Notes: generated by a model from the letters alone, not told the origin. DNA of 64,000 nucleotides from Chelativorans sp. Marseille-P2723 (GCF_902809845.1 NZ_CADDWI010000008.1:496001-560000), one strand, 5' to 3'; shown: positions 38,220 to 49,398, counted from the stretch's first letter. A program made the numbers and translations.

Positions 38220-38465
38220 TTAAGCTGGACCATCCTCGAACAGGCCGCCGGGCGGCACCGTCTCATGCGCGTTCAGCTTCGGATTGTAACGGTAAAGGGT
38301 GGAGCAGTAGGGGCAGATGCGCTCTTCGTCCTCGCCCATGTCCAGGAAGATGTGCGGATGATCGTTGGGAGGCAGCGCTCCCATGCACATGAATTCCTTG
38401 ACGCCGATCTCAATCGAGCGGTGGCCTTCCGTGTTGTGGAAATGCGGTGTTGCGTCGCCCGCCAT
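38220..38465 (-). CDS. small zf-CHCC zinc-finger protein (NDUFS6-like)
   Basis: This 81-residue protein starts at the ATG at 38465, with GGAG 6 bases before it; a longer frame upstream is antisense to ppk and not credible. Metal ligands appear as C and H in FMCMGALPPNDHPHIFLDMG, then CPYC in ERICPYCSTLYRYNP. The motif is found in the complex I subunit NDUFS6 and in small bacterial relatives. In alphaproteobacteria it may assist complex I or act alone; role is inferred. It precedes the FAD monooxygenase gene in a two-gene unit. Confidence 0.85.
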   Translation of the reverse strand: MAGDATPHFHNTEGHRSIEIGVKEFMCMGALPPNDHPHIFLDMGEDEERICPYCSTLYRYNPKLNAHETVPPGGLFEDGPA

Positions 38466-38603
38466 GAACATCTCCGGAAAAGGGGGGATATTTATGCTGC
38501 GTTTGGAGCATAAATGCCTTCTTTGCAAGTCTGTGATATGAAACTGTCGCAAAAGCCTGTCACCAACCCGTATTAGGGAAAAGGGGGCGAACGAGAGCGG
38601 ACG

Positions 38604-40817
38604 GTGAGCGTAATGAACGAGCTGAAGCCCGTCAGGAATGAGTTTCCCACCGATCCGGAAGACGCGGCCGAGATCGCGCTCAACAGCCCGGACCGTTTCG
38701 TCAACCGGGAATTCTCCTGGCTCCAGTTCAACAGCCGGGTACTGGAAGAGTCGCAGAATCCGAATCATCCCCTTTTGGAGCGGTTGCGCTTCCTTTCCAT
38801 TTCGGCGGACAATCTCGACGAGTTCTTCATGGTGCGCGTGGCCGGTCTTGCCGGCCAGGTTCGCGAGGGGATCACGGAAAGAAGCGCGGATGGACGCACG
38901 CCGGAACAGCAGCTTGAACATATATTGCGCGAGGTGGACGAGTTGCAGATGGAGCAGCATGGCAGCCTCATCCGGCTGCTGGAAATGCTCCGCGATGAGG
39001 GTATCGCCATCGTGCGGCCAGATGCGCTTTCGGCTGAGGATAGAAGCTGGGTCGAGCAGCACTTCATGGATGAGATCTATCCGGTGCTCACCCCGCTTTC
39101 CATCGATCCCGCCCATCCATTTCCGTTCATTCCAAACTTGGGCTTTTCCATTGCCTTGGCGCTGGAGAACCTCTCCAGCAATGAGAAAATGACCGCGCTC
39201 CTGCGCCTGCCGACAACGTTGCCACGCTTCATTGCGCTTCCGGAACAGCCGGAGATGGTGCGCTTCATTATGCTGGAAGACGTGGTGGAGATGTTCACCT
39301 CCATACTCTTCCCCGGCCACAAGGTGAACGGTTCCGGCACTTTCCGCATTATCCGCGACAGCGATATCGAGGTGGAGGAGGAGGCGGAAGACCTCGTCCG
39401 CTTCTTCGAGACAGCATTGAAGGAGCGCCGCCGCGGCTCCGTTATCCGCATCGAATTTGAAAGCACGATGCCGGAAGGGCTGCGCGATTTCGTTGCCACG
39501 GAGCTCGGCGTTGCGCCCCCTCGCATTAGCGTTCTTGAGGGTCCGCTTGCCATCAACCAGATTTCCGAGCTCTTCAGGCTGCCGCGGGACGAGCTTAAAT
39601 TCCAACCCTACAATCCGCGCTTCCCAGAGCGCATCCGCGAGCATGGGGGCGATTGTTTTGCTGCCATCCGTGAGAAGGACATCATTGTCCATCACCCTTA
39701 TGAAAGCTTCGACGTTGTGGTGCAGTTCCTGCGGCAGGCGGCGAATGATGCAAATGTCGTGGCTATCAAGCAGACGCTTTACCGCACATCCAACGACAGC
39801 CCGATCGTGCGCGCACTGATTGACGCGTCCGAATCTGGCAAGTCGGTCTCGGCGCTGGTGGAGCTGAAGGCGCGCTTCGACGAAGAGGCTAATATCCGCT
39901 GGGCGCGCGATCTGGAGCGGGCAGGCGTGCAGGTGGTGTTCGGCTTTGTAGAACTAAAGACGCACGCCAAGATGTCGCTGGTGGTGCGGCGGGAGGAAGG
40001 GCGCCTGCGCAATTATGTGCATCTGGGCACAGGCAATTACCACCCGATCACTGCGCGCATCTATACGGACCTTTCCTACTTCACCGTCGATCCGGCGATC
40101 GCTCATGATGTGGCGAAGGTGTTCAATTTCATCACCGGTTACGCCGAACCGGACGTCAACATGAAGCTTGCCGTCTCTCCCTTCACCCTCAGAAACCGCA
40201 TTCTGGAGCACATCCACGCGGAGGTGGAGCATGTGAATGCAGGTCGTCCGGCGCAGATCTGGATGAAGATGAATGCACTGGTCGATCCTGAAGTGATCGA
40301 CGCGCTCTACAGGGCTTCGCAGGCGGGCGTGGAGATCGACCTAGTTGTGCGCGGCATTTGCTGCCTGCGCCCACAGGTGCCGGGACTTTCGGAGAATATC
40401 CGTGTGAAATCCATCGTCGGGCGTTTTCTGGAGCACAGCCGCATCTACTGCTTCGGCAATGGCCATGGACTGCCTTCCGATGAGGCGATCGTCTATATCG
40501 GCTCTGCCGACATGATGCCCCGCAATCTCGATCGCCGCGTCGAATGCATGGTGCCCATTATTAATCCGACCGTGCATGAACAGGTTCTCGGTCAGATCAT
40601 GCTAGGAAATATCATGGACAACCAGCAGAGCTGGGAGGTATTGCCTGACGGCACCTCAAGGCGCATGAAGCCGGAGGACGGAGAGGAAGCGTTCAACGCG
40701 CAGGAATATTTTATGACCAATCCAAGCCTGTCAGGTCGCGGCCATGCCCTCAAGTCCCACGCACCGAAGAGAATCGCCGCTTTCAAACGGCGCAAGAAAG
40801 CGCTTGCGGACGGCTGA
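38604..40817 (+). CDS. ppk: polyphosphate kinase 1
   Basis: This 737-residue enzyme polymerises ATP gamma-phosphate into polyphosphate. The start is a GTG (38604); an ATG three codons in (38613) follows GGTGAG and is equally possible. Domains run in the usual order: N ([16 protein letters not shown]), H ([13 protein letters not shown]), then the two catalytic C domains. [17 protein letters not shown] and [15 protein letters not shown] are seen, with the catalytic histidine in the [11 protein letters not shown] segment. It is followed 6 bases later by ppx, an operon for making and degrading polyphosphate. Confidence 0.96.
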   Translation: MSVMNELKPVRNEFPTDPEDAAEIALNSPDRFVNREFSWLQFNSRVLEESQNPNHPLLERLRFLSISADNLDEFFMVRVAGLAGQVREGITERSADGRTPEQQLEHILREVDELQMEQHGSLIRLLEMLRDEGIAIVRPDALSAEDRSWVEQHFMDEIYPVLTPLSIDPAHPFPFIPNLGFSIALALENLSSNEKMTALLRLPTTLPRFIALPEQPEMVRFIMLEDVVEMFTSILFPGHKVNGSGTFRIIRDSDIEVEEEAEDLVRFFETALKERRRGSVIRIEFESTMPEGLRDFVATELGVAPPRISVLEGPLAINQISELFRLPRDELKFQPYNPRFPERIREHGGDCFAAIREKDIIVHHPYESFDVVVQFLRQAANDANVVAIKQTLYRTSNDSPIVRALIDASESGKSVSALVELKARFDEEANIRWARDLERAGVQVVFGFVELKTHAKMSLVVRREEGRLRNYVHLGTGNYHPITARIYTDLSYFTVDPAIAHDVAKVFNFITGYAEPDVNMKLAVSPFTLRNRILEHIHAEVEHVNAGRPAQIWMKMNALVDPEVIDALYRASQAGVEIDLVVRGICCLRPQVPGLSENIRVKSIVGRFLEHSRIYCFGNGHGLPSDEAIVYIGSADMMPRNLDRRVECMVPIINPTVHEQVLGQIMLGNIMDNQQSWEVLPDGTSRRMKPEDGEEAFNAQEYFMTNPSLSGRGHALKSHAPKRIAAFKRRKKALADG

Positions 40818-40823
40818 CCGCTC

Positions 40824-42347
40824 GTGAGCCTGAAAAACTCGCAGGGACGGCTGCAGGACCGGCGACCGGTTTCCGTCATCGATATCGGATCGAACTCGAT
40901 TCGTCTGGTGATCTATGAGGGGATTGCCCGATCGCCGACATTTCTGTTCAACGAGAAGATGCTTGCCGGACTTGGCCGTGGAATTGTAACCACGGGCGAA
41001 CTCGACCCGGACGGAGTCTCTCGTGCGCTGGAGGAGTTCAGACGGTTCCGGGCGCTTTCAGAGCAGGCAGGTTCGGATTCGCTGCATGTGCTGGCCACCT
41101 CTGCCGCCCGGGAAGCGAAGAACGGGCCAGAGTTCATCCGACGTGCCGAAGAGATTCTGGGTACGAATATCCGCGTACTTTCGGCGCGCGAGGAAGCCGG
41201 TTACTCCGCATTGGGCGTCACTTCCTCCTTCCATGGGGCCGATGGCGTGATGGGGGACCTGGGCGGCGGCAGCCTGGAACTGGTGGACATCAAGAGCCAT
41301 GAGAGGGGCGAGGGCATCACCCTGCCGCTCGGCGGCCTGAGATTGCAGGATATGGCGGGCGGCTCCCTGGAGGCGGCAGGGCAGATCGCCCGGGCGGAGG
41401 TCGCTCGTGCCGAATGGCTGGGCGAGTGCGAAGGAAGAACCTTCTACTGCGTCGGCGGCACCTGGCGAAACCTTGCCCGGCTTCATATGAGCGTCACCCG
41501 CTACCCGCTGGAGGTCATGCACCATTACGAGCTGGACCCCGAGAAATGCCTGCCTTTCCTGAAGCGCGTTGCACAGGGTAATGTGAGCAAAATGAAAGGC
41601 ATCGAGCGCGTGTCAAAGAACCGGCGTGCTCTCCTGCCATTTGGTGCGACGGTGCTGCTTGAGGTCATCCGGGCTGCGAAGCCTGCCAGGATCGCCATCT
41701 CCGCCAATGGCGTGCGTGAAGGCTATCTTTATTCGCTGCTGCCGGAGAAAGCGCGTGGAGCGGACCCGCTCCTCTCGGCCGCCGAGGAACTGGCGCTGCT
41801 GCGTGCCCGCTCGGTTACCCATGCGCACGAGCTTGCCGATTGGACAGGTGAAGCCTTCGCTGCTCTTGGCATCGAGGAGACGAAGAATGAGGCGCGCTAC
41901 CGGCGCGCCGCGTGTCTTCTTGCAGACATCGGCTGGCGCGCGCATCCGGAATATCGCGGTACGCAGTCGCTCAACATCATTGCTCATGGCTCGTTCGCCG
42001 GAATTGACCATCCTGGTCGCGCCTTCATCGCGCTTACCAGCATGTTCCGCCACGAAGGGCTGTTTAACGATGAGCTGTCGCCGGAAATGCGCAAACTTGC
42101 AACGCCCCTTTATGCGGAAAGGGCGCGGCTGCTGGGCGGGCTCATGCGAGTGGTGTACCTGCTTTCCGCCTCCATGCCTGGCGTCATTCCCCGGCTGAAA
42201 TGGGAAAGGCGAAGCGATGGCGCACTGGCACTCATCATCCCGCGGGACAGAGCGGATCTCATGGGTGCAAGACCTCAAGGTCGAATGGCTCAACTCGCCA
42301 AGCTGACGGGCCGAAATCTTGTGCTGGAGGTGGCAAGCCGAGATTAG
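40824..42347 (+). CDS. ppx: exopolyphosphatase (Ppx/GppA family)
   Basis: This 507-residue protein starts with a GTG immediately after ppk. The ASKHA fold is shown by VIDIGSNSIRLVIYEG (phosphate loop 1), VLATSAAREAKNG, the catalytic-glutamate loop SAREEAGYSALG and the phosphate loop 2 GDLGGGSLEL. The C-terminal half is an HD-like helical domain. It removes terminal phosphate from polyphosphate or converts pppGpp to ppGpp. Operon position with ppk supports the polyphosphate role. Confidence 0.94.
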   Translation: MSLKNSQGRLQDRRPVSVIDIGSNSIRLVIYEGIARSPTFLFNEKMLAGLGRGIVTTGELDPDGVSRALEEFRRFRALSEQAGSDSLHVLATSAAREAKNGPEFIRRAEEILGTNIRVLSAREEAGYSALGVTSSFHGADGVMGDLGGGSLELVDIKSHERGEGITLPLGGLRLQDMAGGSLEAAGQIARAEVARAEWLGECEGRTFYCVGGTWRNLARLHMSVTRYPLEVMHHYELDPEKCLPFLKRVAQGNVSKMKGIERVSKNRRALLPFGATVLLEVIRAAKPARIAISANGVREGYLYSLLPEKARGADPLLSAAEELALLRARSVTHAHELADWTGEAFAALGIEETKNEARYRRAACLLADIGWRAHPEYRGTQSLNIIAHGSFAGIDHPGRAFIALTSMFRHEGLFNDELSPEMRKLATPLYAERARLLGGLMRVVYLLSASMPGVIPRLKWERRSDGALALIIPRDRADLMGARPQGRMAQLAKLTGRNLVLEVASRD

Positions 42348-42376
42348 CTGAACGCCTGCCACAAATGGAGGAAACA

Positions 42377-42766
42377 ATGGCGGAAGTTCTCGTTCTGCCC
42401 AAAGGTGCGGGCCGATCATACGAAATGAAGAAGATGCGGGCGATCTTCAAGGCGGACGAGGAGGAGACCGCTCAGCGCTATTCCGTGTCCGAATGGTGGC
42501 TTGAGCCTGGATGCGAAGGACCCGGCGCTCACTCGCACGAGAAGAATGACGAAATTTTCTACGTCATCGAGGGCACCGTTGCCATCCTTCTCGGCAGTGA
42601 GTGGATAGAGGCTGAAGCCGGCGCATTCATCCGCATTCCCGCAGGGGTAACGCATGACTTCCGGAACACGAGCGGCAAGACGGCCGGAATGCTGAATGTT
42701 TTCATTCCCGGTGGCTTTGAGCGGCACATGCCCGCCATCGTCGACTGGTTCGCGGCAAACGGCTGA
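42377..42766 (+). CDS. cupin-domain protein
   Basis: This 129-residue protein has a GGAGGAAA ribosome binding site before the ATG at 42377. A single cupin barrel is visible: motif 1 in GAHSHEKNDEIFYVIEG (metal-binding histidines and glutamate) and motif 2 in GAFIRIPAGVTHDFRN. The substrate is unknown; such small cupins can be isomerases, dioxygenases or storage proteins. It follows ppx by 29 bases and may belong to the operon. Confidence 0.88.
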   Translation: MAEVLVLPKGAGRSYEMKKMRAIFKADEEETAQRYSVSEWWLEPGCEGPGAHSHEKNDEIFYVIEGTVAILLGSEWIEAEAGAFIRIPAGVTHDFRNTSGKTAGMLNVFIPGGFERHMPAIVDWFAANG

Positions 42767-42855
42767 AGCAGAGCAGGGGAGTTACCGCAAGCTCTTGGCG
42801 CTCCACAACAGCTTTCAAAACCCGCCCAGGTTTACGCCGCTACCCGTCCGGCTCC

Positions 42856-44034
42856 TCACTCGGCTGCGCTTACCATGCTGCTTTCCGGTGTAAAGGTCTC
42901 GATACGCCGGTTCGAAAAACGCAGCGCCGTTTCACCGCGCAGGAGTTTCAAAGCCTCCTCACCGAAAACGTCGCGGCGCCAGCCCGTAAGGGCGGGCACG
43001 TTGGCCTTCTCGCCCTGAGCGGCGATTCGCTCGATATCATCGCTGGAGGCGAGCAGCTTCGGCGCAACGGATTCGCGCTCTGCAACGAGTTTCAAAAGCA
43101 CCTTGATGAGTTCGGCTGCGGCGGCCGCGCCTTCAGGCGCGTGCTGCGGCTTCGGGAGTTTGGGCAATGCTTCTTTCGGCAACGCCAAAGCCTCATTCAC
43201 CGCCTTCAAAAGACCGGCAGCGGCCGCTGAACGTTCCCAGCCACGGGGGGTGCTCCTGAGCCGTGCGAGCGCCTCCGGATCGCGGGGCTGCTGCTGAGCC
43301 ACCTCGTAGATCATTTCGTCTTTCACGACACGGCCGCGGGGGACGTTGCGCTCTCGCGCCTCGCGCTCCCGCCAGGTCGCCACGCTCTGCATCACGGCGA
43401 GTTCGATCGGCTTTCGCACCCTCATCTTGAGGCGCTTCCAGGCATCCTCGGGGTGCGGGTCATAGGTTTCCCGGGCGGTAAGGACGTCCATCTCTTCCTT
43501 GAGCCAGTGCGCGCGGCCCTCCCGTTCCAGCTCTGCCTTCAGATGCTGGTAGACGGGAATAAGGTGCGTGACGTCGGCGAGCGCGTAGCTGAGCTGCTTT
43601 TCGGAAAGAGGGCGGTGGCGCCAATCTGTGAAGCGTGAGGTCTTGTCGATATGCTCCCCAGTAACGCGGGAGACGAGCTGGTCGTAGGAGATGCTGTCTC
43701 CAAAGCCACAGACCATGGCTGCAACCTGGGTATCGAAGATCGGGACGGGGATGAGCCCGCCTTCATGATAGATGATTTCGATATCCTGTCGAGCAGCGTG
43801 AAAGACTTTCATCACCTTCTTGTTGTCCATCAGATCGAAGAAGGGGGAAAGGTCGAGCCCCGCAGACAAGGGATCGATAAGGGCGGTTGTGCCGGGTGCA
43901 GCCATCTGGATCAGGCAGAGTTCCGGCCAGAAGGTGGTCTCGCGAATAAATTCGGTGTCGATCGTGACGAAGTCGGACTTTTCGAGCGCGGCGACCGCTT
44001 CCTTCAGTTCTTGTGCGCTTGTGATCAGTTGCAT
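42856..44034 (-). CDS. rnd: ribonuclease D
   Basis: This 392-residue 3'-5' exonuclease trims tRNA and other RNA 3' ends. The DEDD catalytic residues are visible in FVTIDTEFIRE (D and E near residues 26-28), in HAARQDIEIIYHEGG, and in YALADVTHLIPVY. One HRDC-like domain follows in the middle (PIELAVMQSVATWRE to ERNVPRGRVVKDE), and another RNase D C-terminal region ends near residue 380. Length is normal. The gene is monocistronic between the convergent cupin gene and the MFS gene. Confidence 0.95.
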   Translation of the reverse strand: MQLITSAQELKEAVAALEKSDFVTIDTEFIRETTFWPELCLIQMAAPGTTALIDPLSAGLDLSPFFDLMDNKKVMKVFHAARQDIEIIYHEGGLIPVPIFDTQVAAMVCGFGDSISYDQLVSRVTGEHIDKTSRFTDWRHRPLSEKQLSYALADVTHLIPVYQHLKAELEREGRAHWLKEEMDVLTARETYDPHPEDAWKRLKMRVRKPIELAVMQSVATWREREARERNVPRGRVVKDEMIYEVAQQQPRDPEALARLRSTPRGWERSAAAAGLLKAVNEALALPKEALPKLPKPQHAPEGAAAAAELIKVLLKLVAERESVAPKLLASSDDIERIAAQGEKANVPALTGWRRDVFGEEALKLLRGETALRFSNRRIETFTPESSMVSAAE

Positions 44035-44088
44035 GGATGTTTCTTAGGCGCAGATTGCAAAAAAGGAAAGAAGGGGGTTTTCAACCAA

Positions 44089-45327
44089 TCAGCCATTTTC
44101 GCGGTTCGCAACACGTCTTGCCATGCGGATAAAGATGGGCGACGTCCTGAGCAAGGCGGCGAAACGGCCGCGCCGCTCCGTCGGTACCGCGTCGCCAGCG
44201 CCGATCCGGTAAAGCGTAATGAGAATGAATATAATGTAGGCCGCCGCTATAAAGGCGAAAAGGCCCCCTGACCCATAAATCTGCATGAGCAGGGACGCAG
44301 CGATCGGACCCACGACCGCGCCCGTGGAATAAAACAGTATGAGCCCTGCCGCAACCTGCACATACTCGCCGCTCGTCGCCCGGTCATTAGCATGTGCAGC
44401 CGTCAGAGAGTAAATTGGCATGGCGAAGGAACCGAAGACGAAAATCAGAGCATAACCGGTAATTCCACCGGCGCCGAGCATGAATATGGCAAGTGTGCTT
44501 GCTGCGGCGGCGGTTGTTGAAGCCAAAATCACATAACGCCTGTCCCAGCGATCAGAGAGTGCACCCAGCGGATATTGCATGAGGGCGCCGCCTATAATGC
44601 CGGCGTTGAGGAAGGTGACAATTTCGGCCACGGAGTAACCAACGGCATCGGCATAGACGGGGCCGACCATGCGGAAGGCGCCGTTCGTGAGGCCGACGGT
44701 GATGGCGCCGAGCATCGCAAGCGGCGAGACCTGCCAGACGGCCGAGACGTCGAGTCGAAGTTCCGCAGGAGGCGTGGGGTTGGACCGGTCGCCGATCGAA
44801 ACCGGTACCAGAGAAAGGGTGATTATCATCGACGTGAGGGCGAATACGGTAAATCCCTCCACTCCGACCGCCGGGATAATGTACTGCGAGCCGGTGATCG
44901 CTACAATGTCGATGATGCGGTAAATCGCAAGCACGCGCCCGCGATTCTCATTCTTAGCACCGGAGTTGAGCCAGCTTTCAATGATGGTGAAGAGGCTGGA
45001 GAAGCAGATTCCATTTAGAAGGCGGACGGCCGTCCAGACATAGGGGTCGATGATGAGGACGAGCAGCAGCGTGCCAGTTGCAGCCAGCGCTGCCATTGCG
45101 GCGAAAGCCCGGATGTGCCCGACGGAGCGAAGGAGCCGGGGTATATAGAGGCAACCGATGACGAAACCCAGGAAATAGGCTGTCCCCATGATGCCGATGG
45201 AAATGGGACTGAAGCCTTCAGCCACGCCGCGCAGGGCGATCAACGTCCCCATAAGGCCATTGCCGGCTAGCAGAATGCCCGCAGCGATAAGAAGGGGAAC
45301 AAGCGGGCGAAGGCCGGACATGCGCAT
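44089..45327 (-). CDS. MFS transporter (YcaD-like)
   Basis: This 412-residue protein has twelve predicted membrane helices. The loop 2-3 motif appears in GFVIGCLYIPRLLRSVGHIR, and GALSDRWDRRYVI is the second-half version. NGICFSSLFTIIESWLNSGA fits the YcaD/UMF branch of the MFS. The substrate is not predictable. An alternative ATG lies two codons inside. It is tandem with rnd, about 55 bases apart on the same strand, so co-transcription is possible. Confidence 0.9.
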   Translation of the reverse strand: MRMSGLRPLVPLLIAAGILLAGNGLMGTLIALRGVAEGFSPISIGIMGTAYFLGFVIGCLYIPRLLRSVGHIRAFAAMAALAATGTLLLVLIIDPYVWTAVRLLNGICFSSLFTIIESWLNSGAKNENRGRVLAIYRIIDIVAITGSQYIIPAVGVEGFTVFALTSMIITLSLVPVSIGDRSNPTPPAELRLDVSAVWQVSPLAMLGAITVGLTNGAFRMVGPVYADAVGYSVAEIVTFLNAGIIGGALMQYPLGALSDRWDRRYVILASTTAAAASTLAIFMLGAGGITGYALIFVFGSFAMPIYSLTAAHANDRATSGEYVQVAAGLILFYSTGAVVGPIAASLLMQIYGSGGLFAFIAAAYIIFILITLYRIGAGDAVPTERRGRFAALLRTSPIFIRMARRVANRENG

Positions 45328-45440
45328 AGGCCGTAGGGAGCAAAGATGTCCTACTTTAAGCGTGCTTTTTCCTCGCGCTATAGGCCAGCCGTTAAAGGTG
45401 TTGGAGACAAGGCCACCAAGACTACGCCACCAAGCAGGAC

Positions 45441-46844
45441 TTACGCTGAAGGCTGAGTCTGTTCGTCCTCAAGCGCCGCCATGAAGGTGTTGAGCCAGTT
45501 CTTGGCATCATGACGTCGAATGCGTTCCATCAGGGCCTTCTGCCGCTTTTGTCTCTCTTCCAGCGGCATGGTTAGCGCGCGGCGTAGATTGCGCGCCATG
45601 TCGTCAACATCATAAGGATTGACGATCAGCGCCTCATGCAAATCCTCCGCTGCACCCGCGAATTTCGACAGCACTAGGACGCCGGGATTGTCCATCGACT
45701 GGGCGGCGACATACTCCTTGGCGACCAGATTCATCCCGTCGCGTAGCGGCGTTACGAAGCCAACCGGGCTTGCCCGATAAAGCGCAGCCAGTGCATCGCG
45801 CGGTACTGTGCCGTGGATATAGCGCACCGGCGTCCAGTTGAAGTCGGCGAAGCGACCGTTGATCTCACCGGACAGCGCCTCCAGTTCCTTCCGGATGGAG
45901 ACATAGGCGTCGACCTCTTCGCGCGTTGGCGTTGCAATTTGCATCAGTGCCACCGACTTGCGCATCTCCGGATAGAGCTCCAGTAGGCGGGCAAAGGCGC
46001 GCAAACGGTCGGGCAGGCCTTTTGTGTAATCCAGCCGGTCCACACCAATGATCTGACGGCGGCCGAGAATCGCGCGCCGCTGCGTCTCAATCTGGACCTC
46101 ATCATTTGGCTGCTCGGCCATGGCGATGAAAGAATCCACATCGATGCCGATGGGAAAGCAACCGGCAATTACCTCCCTTTCGCCAATCCTGATGCGCTCA
46201 TCCGGCTTGATCCAGCTTCCCAGATTGTCCTCCACGTAATGATGAAGATTGCCAAGATCCGTATTGGTCTGAAAGCCGATCACGTCGAATTCCAGCAGGC
46301 TTTCGACAAGCCAGCGATGGCGTGGCACCGCCGCCAGGATCTCCGGCGGAGGGAAGGGGATATGCAGGAAAAAGCCCATGCGCTGCTGGCAGCCGCGCCG
46401 CCGCAACTCCGCTGCAAGCGGAATCAGGTGATAGTCATGAATCCAAACGAGATCATCTGGTTTCAGGATCGCCATCAGCGCGTTGGCAAACTTCGCGTTG
46501 ACGCGGCGGTAGCCGTCTAAAAAGGCCGTCTTGAAATCGACAAGGTCGAGCCGGTAATGGAAGAGCGGCCACAGGACACTGTTGGCGAAGCCCAGATAAT
46601 AGTCGCTGTAGTCCTGTTGCGTCAGCGGAATGGTCGCCTGCGTGACCTCGCCTATTTTCCGGATGCGCGGCTCAGGCTCCGCTTCGTACTTCAGAGACTG
46701 GCCATCCCAGCCCATCCAGACCCCTCCGCGCTCGCGAAGGGAATCGGCAAGTCCTACCGCCAATCCCCCAGCCTGCGCAGTCCTGGTCAGATCAGCAACT
46801 CGGTTCGAGATGACGACAAGTCTTCTCACACAACCGTCTCCCAT
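45441..46844 (-). CDS. otsA: alpha,alpha-trehalose-phosphate synthase
   Basis: This 467-residue GT20 enzyme joins UDP-glucose and glucose-6-phosphate to make trehalose-6-phosphate. Family features are VVISNRV at the N-terminus followed by [50 protein letters not shown], and [15 protein letters not shown] near the UDP site. It overlaps the preceding GH15 gene by 19 bases, the last gene of otsB-GH15-otsA, a trehalose operon for osmotic and desiccation tolerance. Confidence 0.96.
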   Translation of the reverse strand: MGDGCVRRLVVISNRVADLTRTAQAGGLAVGLADSLRERGGVWMGWDGQSLKYEAEPEPRIRKIGEVTQATIPLTQQDYSDYYLGFANSVLWPLFHYRLDLVDFKTAFLDGYRRVNAKFANALMAILKPDDLVWIHDYHLIPLAAELRRRGCQQRMGFFLHIPFPPPEILAAVPRHRWLVESLLEFDVIGFQTNTDLGNLHHYVEDNLGSWIKPDERIRIGEREVIAGCFPIGIDVDSFIAMAEQPNDEVQIETQRRAILGRRQIIGVDRLDYTKGLPDRLRAFARLLELYPEMRKSVALMQIATPTREEVDAYVSIRKELEALSGEINGRFADFNWTPVRYIHGTVPRDALAALYRASPVGFVTPLRDGMNLVAKEYVAAQSMDNPGVLVLSKFAGAAEDLHEALIVNPYDVDDMARNLRRALTMPLEERQKRQKALMERIRRHDAKNWLNTFMAALEDEQTQPSA

Positions 46845-48605
46845 GGTTTGGATAGCCGTCTTGCGGCGTTAATAATCCCTACCATTGAATAGGTCTGGGG
46901 GAAATTGCCCCACATCTCGCCTGTCGTGGGGTGGGTGTCCTCCGACAGAAGGCCAAGTGGATTGCGGGCTTTCAAGAGGGCTTCGAATATGTCGCGAGCC
47001 TCATCTGCCCGGCCGATGCGGGCAAGTGCGTCCAGCCGCCAGAAAGCACAGATATTGAACGAGACTTCCGGTTTTCCGAAGTCATCCGCTGCTTCATAAC
47101 GCAGCATGTGGGGTCCGTTTGCAAGCACCTTTTCAAGCTGGTCGACCGTGCTAACGAACCGCGGATCAACGGGATCGATGAAGCCGACCTCCGCCATCAA
47201 AAGAACGCTTGCATCGAGTGTCTCACCACCGAAGCTTTCGACAAACGCCTTGCGCTTCTCGGACCAGGATTCGGCAAGTATGCGCTCCTTAATCTCGTCG
47301 GCCCGCTTTCTCCAATGTCGCTCGCGAGCCGCTTCTCCCATTTGTGTGGCGATGTGCGCGAGCCTGTCGCAGGCTGCCCAGCACATCAGGCTGGATGATG
47401 TGTGAACGCGCGATCTGGAACGGAGTTCCCACATCCCCGCATCGGGCTTGTTGTGCAGTCGGTAAGCTTGCTCGCCTGCAGCTTCGAGAAGCTGGAAATC
47501 GCTGAGCGAAGGGGTCATTTCTATGCGGCGATCGAAAAATATCTGGGCCGCACCGAGGATGACATTTCCATAAACGTCGTGCTGGTAGTGTTCGTGCGCC
47601 TGGTTGCCGCTGCGCACCGGTCCCATGCCGCGATAGCCGGGAAAGTGGTCGAGAATGTTTTCAGTCAGCTCGCGTTCGCGGCCGATACCGAATACGGGCT
47701 GGAGATGGCCGCCATCTGCGTCTGCTACTATATCCATGAGATAGCGGAAATAGTTCTCCATCGTCTGAACTGTGCCCAGACTGTTAAGAGCACGCACGAC
47801 GAAGAAAGCATCGCGCAGCCAGCAAAAGCGGTAATCCCAGTTGCGGCCGCTTCCCGGCGCCTCAGGTATGCTGGTAGTCATTGCTGCAATGATGGCGCCG
47901 GTAGGCTCGTAGGTGCACAGCTTCAGCGTGATTGCCGCCCGGATCACAGCTTCCTGCCATTCAAAGGGCAGCGCAAGATTGCTTACCCAGCCGCGCCAGT
48001 AGGCGCAGGTGCGCTCCTCGAAATCCCGGGCAACATCGGTAACGTTGCCCGACAGCGTCTCATCAGGGCCGAAGACAAAGTCGACCGGGCCCGTCAGGTT
48101 GAAGTAGGTTTCGTCCAAGACGTAATCGACGGGGGCATCTGTGGTAAGCCGCAACGTCATTTCCGGTCCCACGTAGCGCAGGTGGTTGGAGCCGCGCGTG
48201 ATCTGAGGGCGTACGGTGCCGTAGGCGAATGTGGGGCGAACCCGTACACGAATGCGCGGAGTGCCGGAAATGGGGCGCACCCGCCGTACCAGCGTTTGCG
48301 GTCGGAAGATCCGGTCGCGCCAGTAAAAGCGCGGCGCACAGTCAATGATCTCCACCGAACCAGACGTTCCATGCAGTGTTGTGGACAGGACCGCAGTATT
48401 GGGCTCGTAGCTCTGTTCGGTCTCGGCGAGATCTTCGAGCTCGATTGAAAAAAGCCCCTCTTCGGGATCGTCGTCACCCGCCAGCAGAGCGTTGAACACC
48501 GGATCACCGTCGAAACGCGGCAGACAACACCAGAGAATTCTGGCCTTGGGGTCGATCAGAGCAGAAAAGCTGCAGTTACCTACAGCGCCGAGATTAAGAG
48601 TGGTC
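46826..48605 (-). CDS. glycoside hydrolase family 15 protein (glucoamylase/trehalase-like)
   Basis: This protein of about 593 residues has the GH15 arrangement: an N-terminal beta domain, then an alpha/alpha barrel with NWDYRFCWLRDAFFVVRAL, HYQHDVYGNVILGAAQIFFD and a later catalytic segment. GH15 enzymes hydrolyse alpha-linked glucose; family members in some actinobacteria act as trehalases. Placement between otsB and otsA suggests it acts on trehalose or a related glucoside, possibly for turnover. Its ATG shares a base with the otsB stop (TAATG), starting at 48607. Confidence 0.88.
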
Positions 48606-48606
48606 A

Positions 48607-49398
48607 TTATAAGCCTTGTTCCGTCAATAATTGGGAGTCAAAGCAATCCGCTAGCCTGGCGAGCCAGGCCCGGAATGCGTCTGTTCCTTCGCTGCGAAAG
48701 GATGCAGCGGTGGTACCGCTGCCGATCTTGATGGAGATGCCCTCAGAGCGTGCAACCTCGCGAAACGCATCCTCATCGGTTACGTCATCTCCGGCAAAAA
48801 GGGGCCGACGCCCTCGAAACGGCAGCTCCTTCATGAAAGCCGCGATGGCGTCCGCCTTGGTGGCCTCCCCAGCCTTGATCTCGATCACCATTTTGCCACT
48901 CAGGATGTGAAGGCCGGAGTGGCCGTCCAGTGCAGCATGAACCGCTGCTGCCGCGGCGTCCGCAAGTTCGGGCCGCTGGCGGTAGTGCAGTGCAATCGAG
49001 CCTCGCTTCGTTTCAAAAAGAAGCCCTGGATTGGCATCAGCGAACGCCTTCAACTTTCTCTTCAACGCGCCGAAACCCTTCTCGTCAATCGCTACGGCGC
49101 TTCGCGTGCCTCGGGCCGTTCGCCGTTCCAGACCGTGCACCCCCGCTACAGGAAGGTAAAGGGGCGCCAGAAACCGGTCGATATGGTCGATCGGCCGGCC
49201 GGTTACAATGGCAAGAGCGCCTTGGGTGCTTCTTTCAAGGCGGCGGAGAATGTCGCAGGTGACCGCGGGAACCGAGACAGCGTCCGGATGTTCGGCAATG
49301 TCTGCAAGCGTACCGTCGAAATCCAGGAACAGGGCAGTCGATTCTGGTTTTAGGTTGGAAGGGTCCAATGATATCAAAGGTGCGGGTTGTCCGGTCAT
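48607..49398 (-). CDS. otsB: trehalose-6-phosphate phosphatase
   Basis: This 263-residue HAD phosphatase converts trehalose-6-phosphate to trehalose. The nucleophile motif is FLDFDGTLADIA (about residues 24-35), followed by IVTGRPIDHIDRFL, GVHGLERR and the metal motif AGDDVTDEDAF. It heads the operon otsB-GH15-otsA with translational coupling at both junctions. The ATG lies opposite the start region of the small exported-protein gene. Confidence 0.95.
   Translation of the reverse strand: MTGQPAPLISLDPSNLKPESTALFLDFDGTLADIAEHPDAVSVPAVTCDILRRLERSTQGALAIVTGRPIDHIDRFLAPLYLPVAGVHGLERRTARGTRSAVAIDEKGFGALKRKLKAFADANPGLLFETKRGSIALHYRQRPELADAAAAAVHAALDGHSGLHILSGKMVIEIKAGEATKADAIAAFMKELPFRGRRPLFAGDDVTDEDAFREVARSEGISIKIGSGTTAASFRSEGTDAFRAWLARLADCFDSQLLTEQGL

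Noticed and set aside
38466-39695. Long leftward frame extending the zinc-finger gene to about 490 residues
   Set aside because: It is antisense to ppk, whose protein is fully recognisable; only the last 81 codons match a real family and have a ribosome binding site.
47402-48448. A 348-codon frame opposite the GH15 gene
   Set aside because: GH15 motifs on the other strand are intact; the antisense frame has no ribosome binding site or known domain.
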